Origin: an uncultured Collinsella sp. | Lineage (GTDB): Bacteria > Actinomycetota > Coriobacteriia > Coriobacteriales > Coriobacteriaceae | Direction of reading: 5' to 3' | Length of the DNA stretch: 49,238 nt | NCBI GenBank assembly: GCA_958427145.1 | Contig: CAUAAZ010000013.1 | Coordinates: 1-49,238, forward strand | In this document: in pieces, positions 9,127-16,664 of the stretch | How positions within the stretch are numbered: the first letter of the stretch is position 1 | How the letters are laid out: the number at the start of each line of letters is the position of its first letter | Translations under genes and position numbers: made by a program | The notes under the pieces: model-generated | Told to the model about the DNA's origin: nothing | Databases searched by the model: none | The model's input: the letters and a program-made list of their open reading frames with translations, nothing else

Positions 9127-9424
9127 GTCTCGATCTGTAACGTCTAGAGGCCGTTTGGGGCCGTAGTTGTTACAGATCGAGACGAACAAGTGCAGACTCG
9201 GCTGAATGTCTCGATCTATAACAACAAGGGGCCGTTTGGCCTTCTAACTGTTACAGATCAAGACGGAAGGTTGGCGCCTGCCGAAAGATCTCGATCTGTA
9301 ACGGGAAGGGTCCAAAACTCGACCTAACTGTTACAGATTGAGACAAAGGTTGGACGCACGACCGAAAATCTCGATCTGTAACAACTAGAGGCTCAAAGAC
9401 TGTCTTCCTGTTACAGATCGAAAC
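9127..9424. repeat. array of four 57-bp palindromes (left array)
   Basis: Four units at 9127-9183, 9208-9264, 9288-9344 and 9368-9424, spaced about 80 bp apart. Each has a left arm close to GTCTCGATCTGTAAC, a centre of exactly 27 nt, and a right arm close to GTTACAGATCGAGAC. The centres differ from unit to unit. The 23-24-nt linkers after the second and third units share the pattern AAGGTTGG..........CCGAAA. The last unit ends 53 bp before the proposed start of the 9478 gene, so the array occupies that gene's promoter region. No promoter is recognisable. Confidence 0.9.
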
Positions 9425-9477
9425 GTTTGTCGACAGTGGCAACGGTGACAACGGCCCATTTCTCCGATGTGGTGGTG

Positions 9478-10521
9478 ATGAAAGTGTCTAATACCGTTCT
9501 TAAACACAAGCAGGCGACACGTAACACCTTGGCGCGGAATAGGATGCTTGCCAGGCTCACGGAGGCGGCTGAACAAGGCGTGCTGCTTGTGACGCACGAC
9601 AATGCCGAGCTCATGTGGCTGCGGCGTCATGTGGGAACCGATGATATTGCGGAGCCCGAGCCGTATTTGTTCTGCTTTCAACATGATTGGAGTGTGCTGA
9701 CGCCGGCGGAGCGAGCGTTGCGTACCATCAAAGGGCTTGCAGAGTTTCATCCCGATTGGGCGTTTTGGGGTTATGACGCGGCACTTGTGTGGGGTCTGGA
9801 GGTGCCGAATGATCTGCTCGGGCCGCGATTTCTTGTTAAGACAGGTTGCTCGGTGCCGCTGAGTGCGGGATGCCGGCTGTTGCGTCCGCAGGCGGCGGGT
9901 GCGCTCGAACAAGTTGACGGCGTGCGGGCGACGCCGTTTTGGCGCACGGTAGAGGATTGCCTGCTGCGCGCGCCGTTTTCGTATGGCCTGGCGATTGCCG
10001 ATTCTGCGTTGCGAGCAAAGGGCGTATCGCGCGATGACTTTTGTGAGCGGCTTCGTATGGATTGTGAAGGCAAGCGCGGGTATCGCAGGGCGCAGGTGAT
10101 TGCGTCGTATGCGGACGGGCTGTCCGAAAACGGCGGCGAGTCTCGTTTTCGGGCATTCTTTATCGCGTATGGGTTTCCGGTGCCGGGGTTGCAGGTGGAG
10201 TTTCGTGATCCGCTCGATCCGAGCCAAGTGTTCCGCGTTGATTATTTTTGGAGGCTCGAGGACGGGACGTGCGTGATCGGCGAGCTGGACGGAAAGGGGA
10301 AGTATACCTTACAGAACGACGAGGGTCGGGAGTGGGTCGACCCGTTCGTGGCAGAACGTCAGCGGGAGTCTCATCTGACGATGCTCGGACATAAGGTACT
10401 GAGGTTCACGTTTGATGAACTCAAGGACCCGGGGAAGCTGGCTGAAAAGATGAGACTGGCGGGTATTCCGCGACGGGCCGATTTGGCTGAGGGATGGAAG
10501 CGTCAGTGGTATGGGCGCTGA
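9478..10521 (+). CDS. AbiEi-like / endonuclease-fold protein between palindrome arrays
   Basis: About 347 residues. The N-terminal half (winged-helix-like, then HPDWAFWGYDAALVWGLEVP) resembles actinobacterial AbiEi-type antitoxin proteins, with the usual central AIADSALR helix. The C-terminal part has ESRFRAFFIAYGFPVPGLQ, then FRVDYFWRL and IGELDGKGKY, an arrangement of acidic and lysine residues like DUF559/Vsr-type PD-(D/E)XK folds. No AbiEii toxin partner is adjacent. The ATG at 9478 is the first in frame; TTG and GTG alternatives lie upstream and none has a convincing ribosome site, so the start is uncertain. Four-unit palindrome arrays lie 53 bp before and 42 bp after it. Function is unknown; defence, toxin-antitoxin or repeat-linked nuclease are possible. 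Confidence 0.7.
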   Translation: MKVSNTVLKHKQATRNTLARNRMLARLTEAAEQGVLLVTHDNAELMWLRRHVGTDDIAEPEPYLFCFQHDWSVLTPAERALRTIKGLAEFHPDWAFWGYDAALVWGLEVPNDLLGPRFLVKTGCSVPLSAGCRLLRPQAAGALEQVDGVRATPFWRTVEDCLLRAPFSYGLAIADSALRAKGVSRDDFCERLRMDCEGKRGYRRAQVIASYADGLSENGGESRFRAFFIAYGFPVPGLQVEFRDPLDPSQVFRVDYFWRLEDGTCVIGELDGKGKYTLQNDEGREWVDPFVAERQRESHLTMLGHKVLRFTFDELKDPGKLAEKMRLAGIPRRADLAEGWKRQWYGR

Positions 10522-11010
10522 GGGGGCGCAACTGACGCGGATGTGGTTGTTCCTGTCGAGTTTGTCTCGATCTGTAACAACAGGGGGCCGTTTGGCCTTC
10601 TAGCTGTTACAGATCAAGACAGAAGGTTGGCTGCCGCTAAAAGATCTCAATCTGTAACATCTAGAGGCCGAAAACCTGTCTACTTGTTACAGATCTAGAC
10701 GTTTGACGACGGGCTGGAGAATATCTCGATTTGTAACATCTAACGGCCAAAATTCGACCCAACTATTACAGATTGAGACAAAGGTTGGACGCACGACCGA
10801 AAGATCTCGATCTGTAACACTTGGAAGGTTAAAGACGGTCTACCTGTTACAGATCGAGACGTTTTGCTGGAACGACCGGAACATCGCCGCGCTGTCTCCG
10901 TTTGCCCTCACATCTCTCTTCCTCCCGTTAACCGATATGTCCGCAGCAGCCCTGTCGCGCTGGGTGATAATGGACAAATGTTCAAGTTAATCGTGAGGGA
11001 GGAGCTCGAT
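10522..11010. other. intergenic region: right palindrome array and amidohydrolase leader
   Basis: This 489-bp gap holds the second four-unit array (10564-10860) followed by about 150 bp of unremarkable sequence. That sequence ends in GAGGGAGGAG, the ribosome site of the amidohydrolase. No gene or clear promoter is seen. Confidence 0.65.
10564..10860. repeat. array of four 57-bp palindromes (right array)
   Basis: Units at 10564-10620, 10644-10700, 10723-10779 and 10804-10860, with a period of about 80 bp. Arms and 27-nt centre length are as in the left array. The first unit is nearly identical to left unit two, including its centre GGGGGCCGTTTGGCCTTCTA. The third and fourth resemble left units three and four, and the linker AAAGGTTGGACGCACGACCG is identical in both arrays. 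This indicates duplication of an array block around the 9478 gene. Confidence 0.9.
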
Positions 11011-12381
11011 ATGGCGTCTGCCGATCGTCCCACATTGTTTATCAATGCGACCGTCCTGGATGGTTCGGAGCATATGGAGCCGCAGCCCGATATGGCCGTG
11101 GCCGTTGAGCGCGGTGTCATCACCTGGATGGGACCGAGCGCTGTGGCGCAGGCGCCTGCAGGTGCCGAGGTCATCGACCTGGCCGGCGCGTACCTCATGC
11201 CCGGCCTCATCAATATGCACGTGCATCTGTGCGGCTCGGGCAAGCCAGTCTCGGCGGGTGATGCGGGCGCGCTGATGAAGAAGCTCGATAATCCGGTGGG
11301 CCGCGCCATCGTTCGCCACATTCTCAAAGGCAGTGCCCAGCAACAGTTGGCAAGCGGCGTGACCACGGTGCGTGGTGCGGGCGATCCGCTGTTTGCCGAT
11401 ATCGCCGTGCGCAATGCCATCGACGCCGGCAAGTATCAGGGTCCGCGTCTGGTAGCGCCGGGGACGGGCGTCACGGTGCCGGGTGGCCACGGCGCAGGGC
11501 TGTTCGCCCAGGTCGCCAATACCCCCGACGAGGCGGCCGAACAGGTGCGCGACTTGTACGCGCGTGGTGCCGACGTCATTAAGCTGTTCGTGACGGGTGG
11601 CGTGTTCGATGCGACCGAGGTAGGCGAGCCGGGCGTGCTGCGCATGCCGGTCGAGGTTGCCGCTGTGGCGTGCAAGGCTGCCCACGACGCGGGGCTGCCG
11701 GTCATGGCCCATGTCGAGAGTACCGAGGGCGTACGCGCCGCACTTCAGGCCGGCGTCGACACAATCGAGCACGGCGCTCCGATGACGCCCGAGATCCTGG
11801 AACTGTACCGCGGCGCCGCGGGAACACAGCTCGAGGGACGCGCGCCGAGCGTGACCTGCACGATCAGCCCGGCGCTGCCGTTTGTATTGCTCGATCCGGA
11901 GAAGACTCATTCGACTGACACGCAAAAGAAGAACGGCGACATCGTGTGCTCGGGCATTATCGAGAGTGCGCGTGCGGCGCTGGAAGCCGGTATCAAGGTA
12001 GGCCTGGGCACGGATTCGAGCTGCCCGTTCGTGACCCAGTACGACATGTGGCGCGAGGTGGCCTATTTTGCCAAGTACGTGGGCGTGAGCAATGCGTTTG
12101 CGCTGCATACGGCCACGCAGGTCAATGCCGAGCTGCTGGGCCTGGGCGACGAGACCGGTGCGATCGAGTGCGGCAAGGCTGCCGATATATTGGTGACGCG
12201 CGAGAACCCGCTCGATGACCTGCGCGCTCTGCGTGAGCCAATGCACGTGATGTGTCGCGGTGACCTGGTACGCAAGCTGAAGGTGAAGCGTATCCCCGAG
12301 GTTGACGCGGAGCTCGACGCGATTATGGCCATGCCGGCAGGGGCACTGGCCGAGGAGCTCGCCCGCGACGGCGTAGCGTAA
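11011..12381 (+). CDS. amidohydrolase family protein (imidazolonepropionase/prolidase-like)
   Basis: A 456-residue metal-dependent hydrolase of the amidohydrolase superfamily. The metal-binding HVHLCG follows the PGLINMH strand (about residue 68). Further ligands are expected at the KLFVTGG strand (a possible carboxylated lysine), AHVES, IEHG and GTDSSCPF. The C-terminal beta domain (GAIECGKAADILVTRENPL) is typical of cytosolic imidazolonepropionase-like and Xaa-Pro dipeptidase-like members. The substrate cannot be assigned from sequence. The ATG at 11011 is selected over upstream codons because GAGGGAGGAG precedes it. It is a single-gene unit ending at the terminator at 12434-12466. Confidence 0.9.
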   Translation: MASADRPTLFINATVLDGSEHMEPQPDMAVAVERGVITWMGPSAVAQAPAGAEVIDLAGAYLMPGLINMHVHLCGSGKPVSAGDAGALMKKLDNPVGRAIVRHILKGSAQQQLASGVTTVRGAGDPLFADIAVRNAIDAGKYQGPRLVAPGTGVTVPGGHGAGLFAQVANTPDEAAEQVRDLYARGADVIKLFVTGGVFDATEVGEPGVLRMPVEVAAVACKAAHDAGLPVMAHVESTEGVRAALQAGVDTIEHGAPMTPEILELYRGAAGTQLEGRAPSVTCTISPALPFVLLDPEKTHSTDTQKKNGDIVCSGIIESARAALEAGIKVGLGTDSSCPFVTQYDMWREVAYFAKYVGVSNAFALHTATQVNAELLGLGDETGAIECGKAADILVTRENPLDDLRALREPMHVMCRGDLVRKLKVKRIPEVDAELDAIMAMPAGALAEELARDGVA

Positions 12382-12433
12382 GCGCTGGCGTGACGGGGGC
12401 AGCCGGCTCGCCGAATGCTGCCGCCATATACAA

Positions 12434-12472
12434 AAAGCCGGGGCCTCAACACGAGGCCTCGGCTTTTTTATT
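12434..12472 (+). terminator. Rho-independent terminator
   Basis: AAAGCCGGGGCCTC (12434-12447) pairs with GAGGCCTCGGCTTT (12453-12466) and is followed by a T-run. It ends the amidohydrolase transcript. The A-rich 5' flank lets it also work on the minus strand for the copper cluster. Confidence 0.9.
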
Positions 12473-12532
12473 GAATAAATGCTTCGGATTTGGGACAAGC
12501 ACTACCGATTCATTTGCCCCACGGCACGATGC

Positions 12533-13006
12533 CTATGAGCGCGTTTCCATCTTGGCGTGGCACTTGGGGCAAGTGACGCGGATCTTGCCCTTACCCTTGG
12601 GGACGGACAGCATCTGACCGCAGTTGGGGCACTTGAGGTACGCCGTGGTCTTGCGGCCCTTCCACATCTTCTTGGCCGTGCGCTTGGCACGCTCAAAGTC
12701 TTCCTTGCTGGTGCCGGCCGCGCGCGAGGCGTTAGCAGCTGCGGCGCCGCCGCCCAAGCTGGCGACGAACTTGCCTAGGCCGGGGACGTTTGCGGTCGCC
12801 GTGACAAAGGCCTCGCTCTCCTTGCGGCGCGCGTCGATATTTTTGGACAGGCCGCGCAGCACGCCGAGCACGATTACGGCGATGGCGATCCAGCTGAGCC
12901 ACTGGATACGGGCCATCGATCCGATCATCGCGATGACGATTCCGGCAAAGCCCATCACGATGGTGAGCTCATCGGCGCCGTTGCGACCCTTCATAAAGTC
13001 ATTCAT
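12533..13006 (-). CDS. small membrane protein with C-terminal zinc ribbon
   Basis: A 157-residue protein with two closely spaced hydrophobic helices near the N-terminus (about residues 13-50), a basic central helical segment, and a C-terminal zinc ribbon made of CPNCG and CPKC about 18 residues apart. Such proteins are common in actinobacteria and are usually annotated as zinc-ribbon or double-zinc-ribbon hypothetical proteins. The ATG at 13006 is supported by AAAGGCAG about 6 bases upstream; a longer frame would read through the repeat at 13059-13152. It follows csoR on the same strand, but that repeat separates them, so membership in the copper operon is doubtful. Confidence 0.8.
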   Translation of the reverse strand: MNDFMKGRNGADELTIVMGFAGIVIAMIGSMARIQWLSWIAIAVIVLGVLRGLSKNIDARRKESEAFVTATANVPGLGKFVASLGGGAAAANASRAAGTSKEDFERAKRTAKKMWKGRKTTAYLKCPNCGQMLSVPKGKGKIRVTCPKCHAKMETRS

Positions 13007-13058
13007 GCAGAACTGCCTTTCATTCGATATGCTGCACGCCTTTATACCCGATTTAGAG

Positions 13059-13152
13059 CAAAGGGGACAGGTTAATCTGCACCAATGTGGTGCAAACGTA
13101 CCCGTCCCCGATACATCAAGATGGTGCAAGGTGACTTGCCCCCATTACACCA
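13059..13152. repeat. TGGTGCA-family nested hairpin (copy 1)
   Basis: The inner stem TGCACCA-ATG-TGGTGCA lies inside an outer stem GGGGACAGGT/ACCCGTCCCC with one mismatch. A second, weaker hairpin with GGTGCAAGG and CTTGCCCCC follows. The unit ends one base before the csoR stop codon. Relatives lie at 19436-19500 and 20359-20423. Confidence 0.8.
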
Positions 13153-13153
13153 A

Positions 13154-13426
13154 TTACTTGGCGAGTTTGTCGACGACGCGTTCGATCTCGGCGAGCTTGG
13201 TGGCCTTGAGTTCCTCATCGCCCGATTCAATTGCCGAGGTCACGCAACCCTCAATGTGAGCCTTGAGCACATCGGCGTTGATGCGCGCGATGAGCGCCTG
13301 CGTTGCCATGAGCTGCGTGGAAATATCGACGCAGTAGCGGTCCTCCTCGACCATCCGCAGGATGCCGTCGATCTGACCGCGTGCCGTCTTGAGCATGCGG
13401 GTCACCGATTTATGGTCTGCCATCAT
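13154..13426 (-). CDS. csoR: CsoR-type copper-sensing repressor
   Basis: A 90-residue all-helical DUF156 regulator that leaves its operator when Cu(I) binds. The three copper ligands are present with the family's exact spacing: Cys32, His57 and Cys61 (25 and 4 residues apart, as in the well-studied mycobacterial CsoR). The N-terminal VTRMLKTARGQIDGI helix, with its DNA-contact basic residues, is typical. GAGGA precedes two adjacent ATGs (13426 and 13423); either could be used. It is the third gene of copA-copZ-csoR, 48 bp after copZ. A matching G-tract operator lies upstream of copA, implying autoregulation of the whole unit. Confidence 0.93.
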   Translation of the reverse strand: MMADHKSVTRMLKTARGQIDGILRMVEEDRYCVDISTQLMATQALIARINADVLKAHIEGCVTSAIESGDEELKATKLAEIERVVDKLAK

Positions 13427-13474
13427 GGCGGGTCCTCGTTTCTGGTCGATGGGGTCGAATGCCTCTGGTGGCTG

Positions 13475-13696
13475 CTACGCGGCGGTCACGGACAGGGCGT
13501 GGAACTTCTCGCCCGCGCCCTCGACGGCGGCGGCGAGCTGCTCGGCGGTCACGGTGTCGGCGCACTCTACCTGGACGGTCTGGGTCTCGTGATCGGCGTC
13601 GGCATCGGTCACGCCTGCCACGTTGAGCAGTGCCGTCTCGACAGTGGCGTCGCAGTGGCCGCACATGAGGCCGGAAGTCTTGATTGTGTAACGCAT
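13475..13696 (-). CDS. copZ: heavy-metal-associated copper chaperone
   Basis: A 73-residue single HMA domain with the Cu(I)-binding loop GLMCGHC near residues 9-15, which uses Leu-Met where GMTC is usual. It is expected to carry cytosolic Cu(I) to the N-terminal domain of CopA. The ATG at 13696 has AGAGAGG 6 bases upstream; a longer frame to 13807 lacks any ribosome site. It lies 147 bp downstream of copA and 48 bp upstream of csoR, all on the minus strand. Length and fold match CopZ proteins. Confidence 0.92.
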   Translation of the reverse strand: MRYTIKTSGLMCGHCDATVETALLNVAGVTDADADHETQTVQVECADTVTAEQLAAAVEGAGEKFHALSVTAA

Positions 13697-13843
13697 GGGT
13701 ATTCCTCTCTGTTGCGTCGGCTTTCCCAGGCACCCGACCTTGACCTTCAAGCCGTCGCTCGCGTACCAAAGTACGCGTCGCTCCTCTTTCAGGTCAATCT
13801 CGGGCACTTGGAAAACCCGTTCTAAATGGACTTAATGGTGAGC

Positions 13844-16183
13844 CTATTTTGCCACTTTAGTCTTAAAGGATTTCAGGCGCAGCGCATTGCTTACGACGCA
13901 GACGCTCGACAGGCTCATGGCTGCGGCGCCAAACATCGGCGAGAGTTGCCAACCGGTGAGGGGGAAGAACACGCCCGCGGCGAGCGGAATGCCGATGCCG
14001 TTGTAGAACAGCGCCCAGAACAGGTCCTGCTTGATGTTGCGGATTGTGGCACGTGACAGCTCGATGGCACGGGCGACGTCCATGAGGTCGCTGCGCATGA
14101 GTACCATGTCGGCACCCTCCTTGGCGATGTCGGCGCCGGTGCCGATAGCAAGACCCACGTCGGCGCGCGCCAGGGCGGGGGAGTCGTTGATGCCGTCTCC
14201 CACCATGGCGACCTTGCCGCCCGCATCCTGCAGTTCGCGCACGTGGCGTTCCTTGTCGGCGGGTAGGACGTCGGCGATAACCTGTTCGCTGTTCAGTCCC
14301 ACGCGGCGGGCGATGGCCTCGGCCGTCACGCGGTTGTCGCCGGTGAGCATGCGCACATCGACGCCGAGCTTGCGGAGCGCGGCAATGGCAGCGGCGCTCG
14401 TCTCTTTGACCTCGTCGGCCACGGCGATGGTGCCGACAAACTCGCCGTTCTTGGCAAAGAACAGCGGCGTTTTGCCCTCGGTAGCAAATTGCTCGGCAAG
14501 ACCGGCGGGCACCTCTGCGCCCAGCTCGCTCATCAGACGAACGTTGCCGGCTGCGATGACATTCTGCCCCTCGCGCGCCGTGACGCCGCGACCGGGCACG
14601 GCGGCAAAGTCCTCGACCATGCGCGCGACGATTCCGCGCGACTCGCACTCGGCCATAATCGCCTCGGCCAGCGGGTGCTCGCTCGAGCGCTCCAGCGCGG
14701 CAGCGAGCTTCAGTAACGCCTTTTCACTCATAGCGGGCGAGCCATCGGCGCGCGCGGCAACCACAATATCGGTCACGGCAGGCTTGCCGCGGGTGACGGT
14801 GCCCGTCTTGTCGAGTACCACGGTGCCCACGCTGCGCAGGTTCTCCAGCGCCTCGGCGCTCTTAAACAGGATGCCCATTTCGGCACCCTTGCCGGTGCCC
14901 ACCATGATGGCGACGGGCGTGGCCAGGCCGAGTGCGCACGGACAGCTGATTACCAGCACGGCCACGGCGGAGGTGAGCGCCTCGTTTATGCTGCCGGTCA
15001 GTGCCATCCACACCACAAAGGTCACGGCCGAGATCACGAACACCACGGGCACAAACACACCAGCGACCTTGTCGGCCAGGCGGGCGATAGGCGCCTTGGT
15101 GGCGTTGGCGTCCTCGACGAGCTGGATGATCTTGGCAAGCGACGTGTCGGCGCCCACGCGCGTGGCGCGGAAGGTAAACGATCCGGTGCGGTTGACCGTG
15201 GCGGCGTTGACGGTGTCGCCGGCGGTCTTTTCCACGGGGATGGACTCGCCGGTGAGCGCACTCTCGTCCACGGCCGACGCGCCCTCGAGTACCACGCCGT
15301 CGACGGGGATAGACTCGCCGGGGCGCACACGCAGCACCTGGCCGGGTAGAATTGCGTCGACGTCCACAGTGGTCTCGCTGCCGTCCTCTGCCACGACGGT
15401 CGCGGTCTTGGGCGCCAGGTCGATGAGCGCCTCGATAGCGCCGCCGGTCTTGGACTTGCTGCGCGTCTCGAGGTATTTGCCCACGGTGACGAGCGACAGG
15501 ATGGTGCCGGCGCTCTCAAAGTACAGGTTCTCCATGCTCGTCATCATGGCCTCGTGTACCTGACCTGCGGCCAGCTGGTCGGCCATGATGAACATAGCGT
15601 AGAGCGACCAGGCAATCGACGCGGTGGCGCCGACGGCGATGAGAGCGTCCATGGTGGGCGCGCCGTGCACGAGCGACTTGAAGCCGTTGATAAAGTACGC
15701 GTCGTTGACGTAGACGATGGGGATGAGCAAGACGAGCTCGGTGAGGGCGAGCGTCATGCTATGGGTGTGATCGGTGAAAATGCCGGGCAGCGGCCAGCCG
15801 AGCATGTGTCCCATGCCTATGTAGAACAGTGGGACAAGGAAGACGATCGAGACGATGAGGCGGGTGCGCATGGCAGAGGCGGCGGCCTCCAACTTTTTGG
15901 TGGGCGACTCCATATGGGCGGCGCCGGACCTGGCTTGCGCGTTGCCATTTGGGGCGGCTTCGGTGCCCGTGCTGACGGGCGAGGCCGAGTAACCCGCGCG
16001 ATCGACGGCAGTACAGATGTCATCGGGGGAGACCTGCGCGGGGTCATAGTCCACCAACATGGAGCCGGCGAGCAGGTTGACCGCGACACTCTCGACGCCG
16101 TCGAGTTTGCTCACGGCACGGTCCACGTGCGCCTGGCAGGCGGCGCATGTCATGCCGCCCACGTCGAACTTATCTTGAGCCAT
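13844..16183 (-). CDS. copA: copper-exporting P1B-type ATPase
   Basis: A 779-residue Cu(I) efflux pump. It has a single N-terminal HMA domain with GMTCAAC (residues 10-16), then eight expected membrane helices, the copper-path CPC in SCPCALGLATP, the phosphorylated Asp in DKTGT, and the hinge GDGINDSPAL. A 40-residue linker rich in Ala, Pro and Asn joins the HMA domain to the membrane part. The start has GGAAAGGAG upstream. It is first in the copA-copZ-csoR unit, with a CsoR-like operator in the leader at 16240-16259, so copper induction is expected. The length is close to normal for one-HMA CopA proteins. Confidence 0.97.
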   Translation of the reverse strand: MAQDKFDVGGMTCAACQAHVDRAVSKLDGVESVAVNLLAGSMLVDYDPAQVSPDDICTAVDRAGYSASPVSTGTEAAPNGNAQARSGAAHMESPTKKLEAAASAMRTRLIVSIVFLVPLFYIGMGHMLGWPLPGIFTDHTHSMTLALTELVLLIPIVYVNDAYFINGFKSLVHGAPTMDALIAVGATASIAWSLYAMFIMADQLAAGQVHEAMMTSMENLYFESAGTILSLVTVGKYLETRSKSKTGGAIEALIDLAPKTATVVAEDGSETTVDVDAILPGQVLRVRPGESIPVDGVVLEGASAVDESALTGESIPVEKTAGDTVNAATVNRTGSFTFRATRVGADTSLAKIIQLVEDANATKAPIARLADKVAGVFVPVVFVISAVTFVVWMALTGSINEALTSAVAVLVISCPCALGLATPVAIMVGTGKGAEMGILFKSAEALENLRSVGTVVLDKTGTVTRGKPAVTDIVVAARADGSPAMSEKALLKLAAALERSSEHPLAEAIMAECESRGIVARMVEDFAAVPGRGVTAREGQNVIAAGNVRLMSELGAEVPAGLAEQFATEGKTPLFFAKNGEFVGTIAVADEVKETSAAAIAALRKLGVDVRMLTGDNRVTAEAIARRVGLNSEQVIADVLPADKERHVRELQDAGGKVAMVGDGINDSPALARADVGLAIGTGADIAKEGADMVLMRSDLMDVARAIELSRATIRNIKQDLFWALFYNGIGIPLAAGVFFPLTGWQLSPMFGAAAMSLSSVCVVSNALRLKSFKTKVAK

Positions 16184-16230
16184 GGCTTCTCCTTTCCGTG
16201 ATTCGGTGTTGGAATTGTTAACCTGCCGAT

Positions 16231-16259
16231 ACTATACACCCATACCCCCTGGGGGTGTG
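16231..16259 (-). promoter_or_regulatory. copA promoter with CsoR-type operator
   Basis: CATACCCCCTGGGGGTGTG (16241-16259) is the G/C-tract pseudo-palindrome recognised by CsoR repressors. On the minus strand it lies just upstream of TATAGT (16236-16231), a good -10 box, so a bound repressor would block RNA polymerase. The partner csoR gene is in the same operon. Confidence 0.8.
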
Positions 16260-16334
16260 TAGTACAGAAATAATATATGAGATTTCGTTACAGATGAGGA
16301 TGGATGGTTGGCCGATGGACCGTCCCAACCAACC

Positions 16335-16391
16335 ATCTCAATCTGTAACATCTAGCAGGGAAAATGATCTCTAACTGTTACAGATTGAGAC
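16335..16391. repeat. 57-bp palindrome, isolated full copy with a truncated neighbour
   Basis: Left arm ATCTCAATCTGTAAC (16335-16349), 27-nt centre, right arm GTTACAGATTGAGAC (16377-16391). A right arm alone, GTTACAGATGAGGAT (16287-16301), lies upstream, followed by a linker with GGATGGTTGG and CCAACCAACC. The missing left half of that unit would fall on the copA operator. Confidence 0.85.
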
Positions 16392-16664
16392 ATTCGGTCC
16401 AGACCCGCCCCGTCCGCCTCGTCATCTGTGGTTTACGTGGGGGCATACGGAGTACGGGTATACTAACCGGCGGCGAATCTGCTCCATCGCTTAGGGCTGC
16501 TGCGTCTGGACGGCGCGTGATAGGGCTGCCAAAGCGATCGCCAGCGTGCTGAGCAACGTCCTCTCTGTGCGCACCCGTTTTTGTATGTATTAGCGCACTA
16601 CCAAGCACGCCCCGCGCGGCCGCATGCCGTGCCCATAGCGCGTGCAGATAAGGAACAACAACAT

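Larger units (their letters stand above)
16184..16664. other. copA-helicase divergent intergenic region
   Basis: This 481-bp gap holds the copA promoter/operator, a truncated palindrome unit (16287-16301), a full 57-bp palindrome (16335-16391) and a long helicase leader. In the leader ATCGCTT (near 16484) and AAGCGAT (near 16533) could close a branched hairpin, and a CGTTTTTGT tract lies near 16570. Cold-shock helicase genes often have long leaders; a regulatory role here is only a guess. Confidence 0.5.

Noticed and set aside
9127..10860. CRISPR array
   Set aside because: The repeated unit is an inverted repeat with a variable centre. The apparent spacers recur between the arrays (AAGGTTGG..........CCGAAA), the unit is too long, and no cas genes are nearby.
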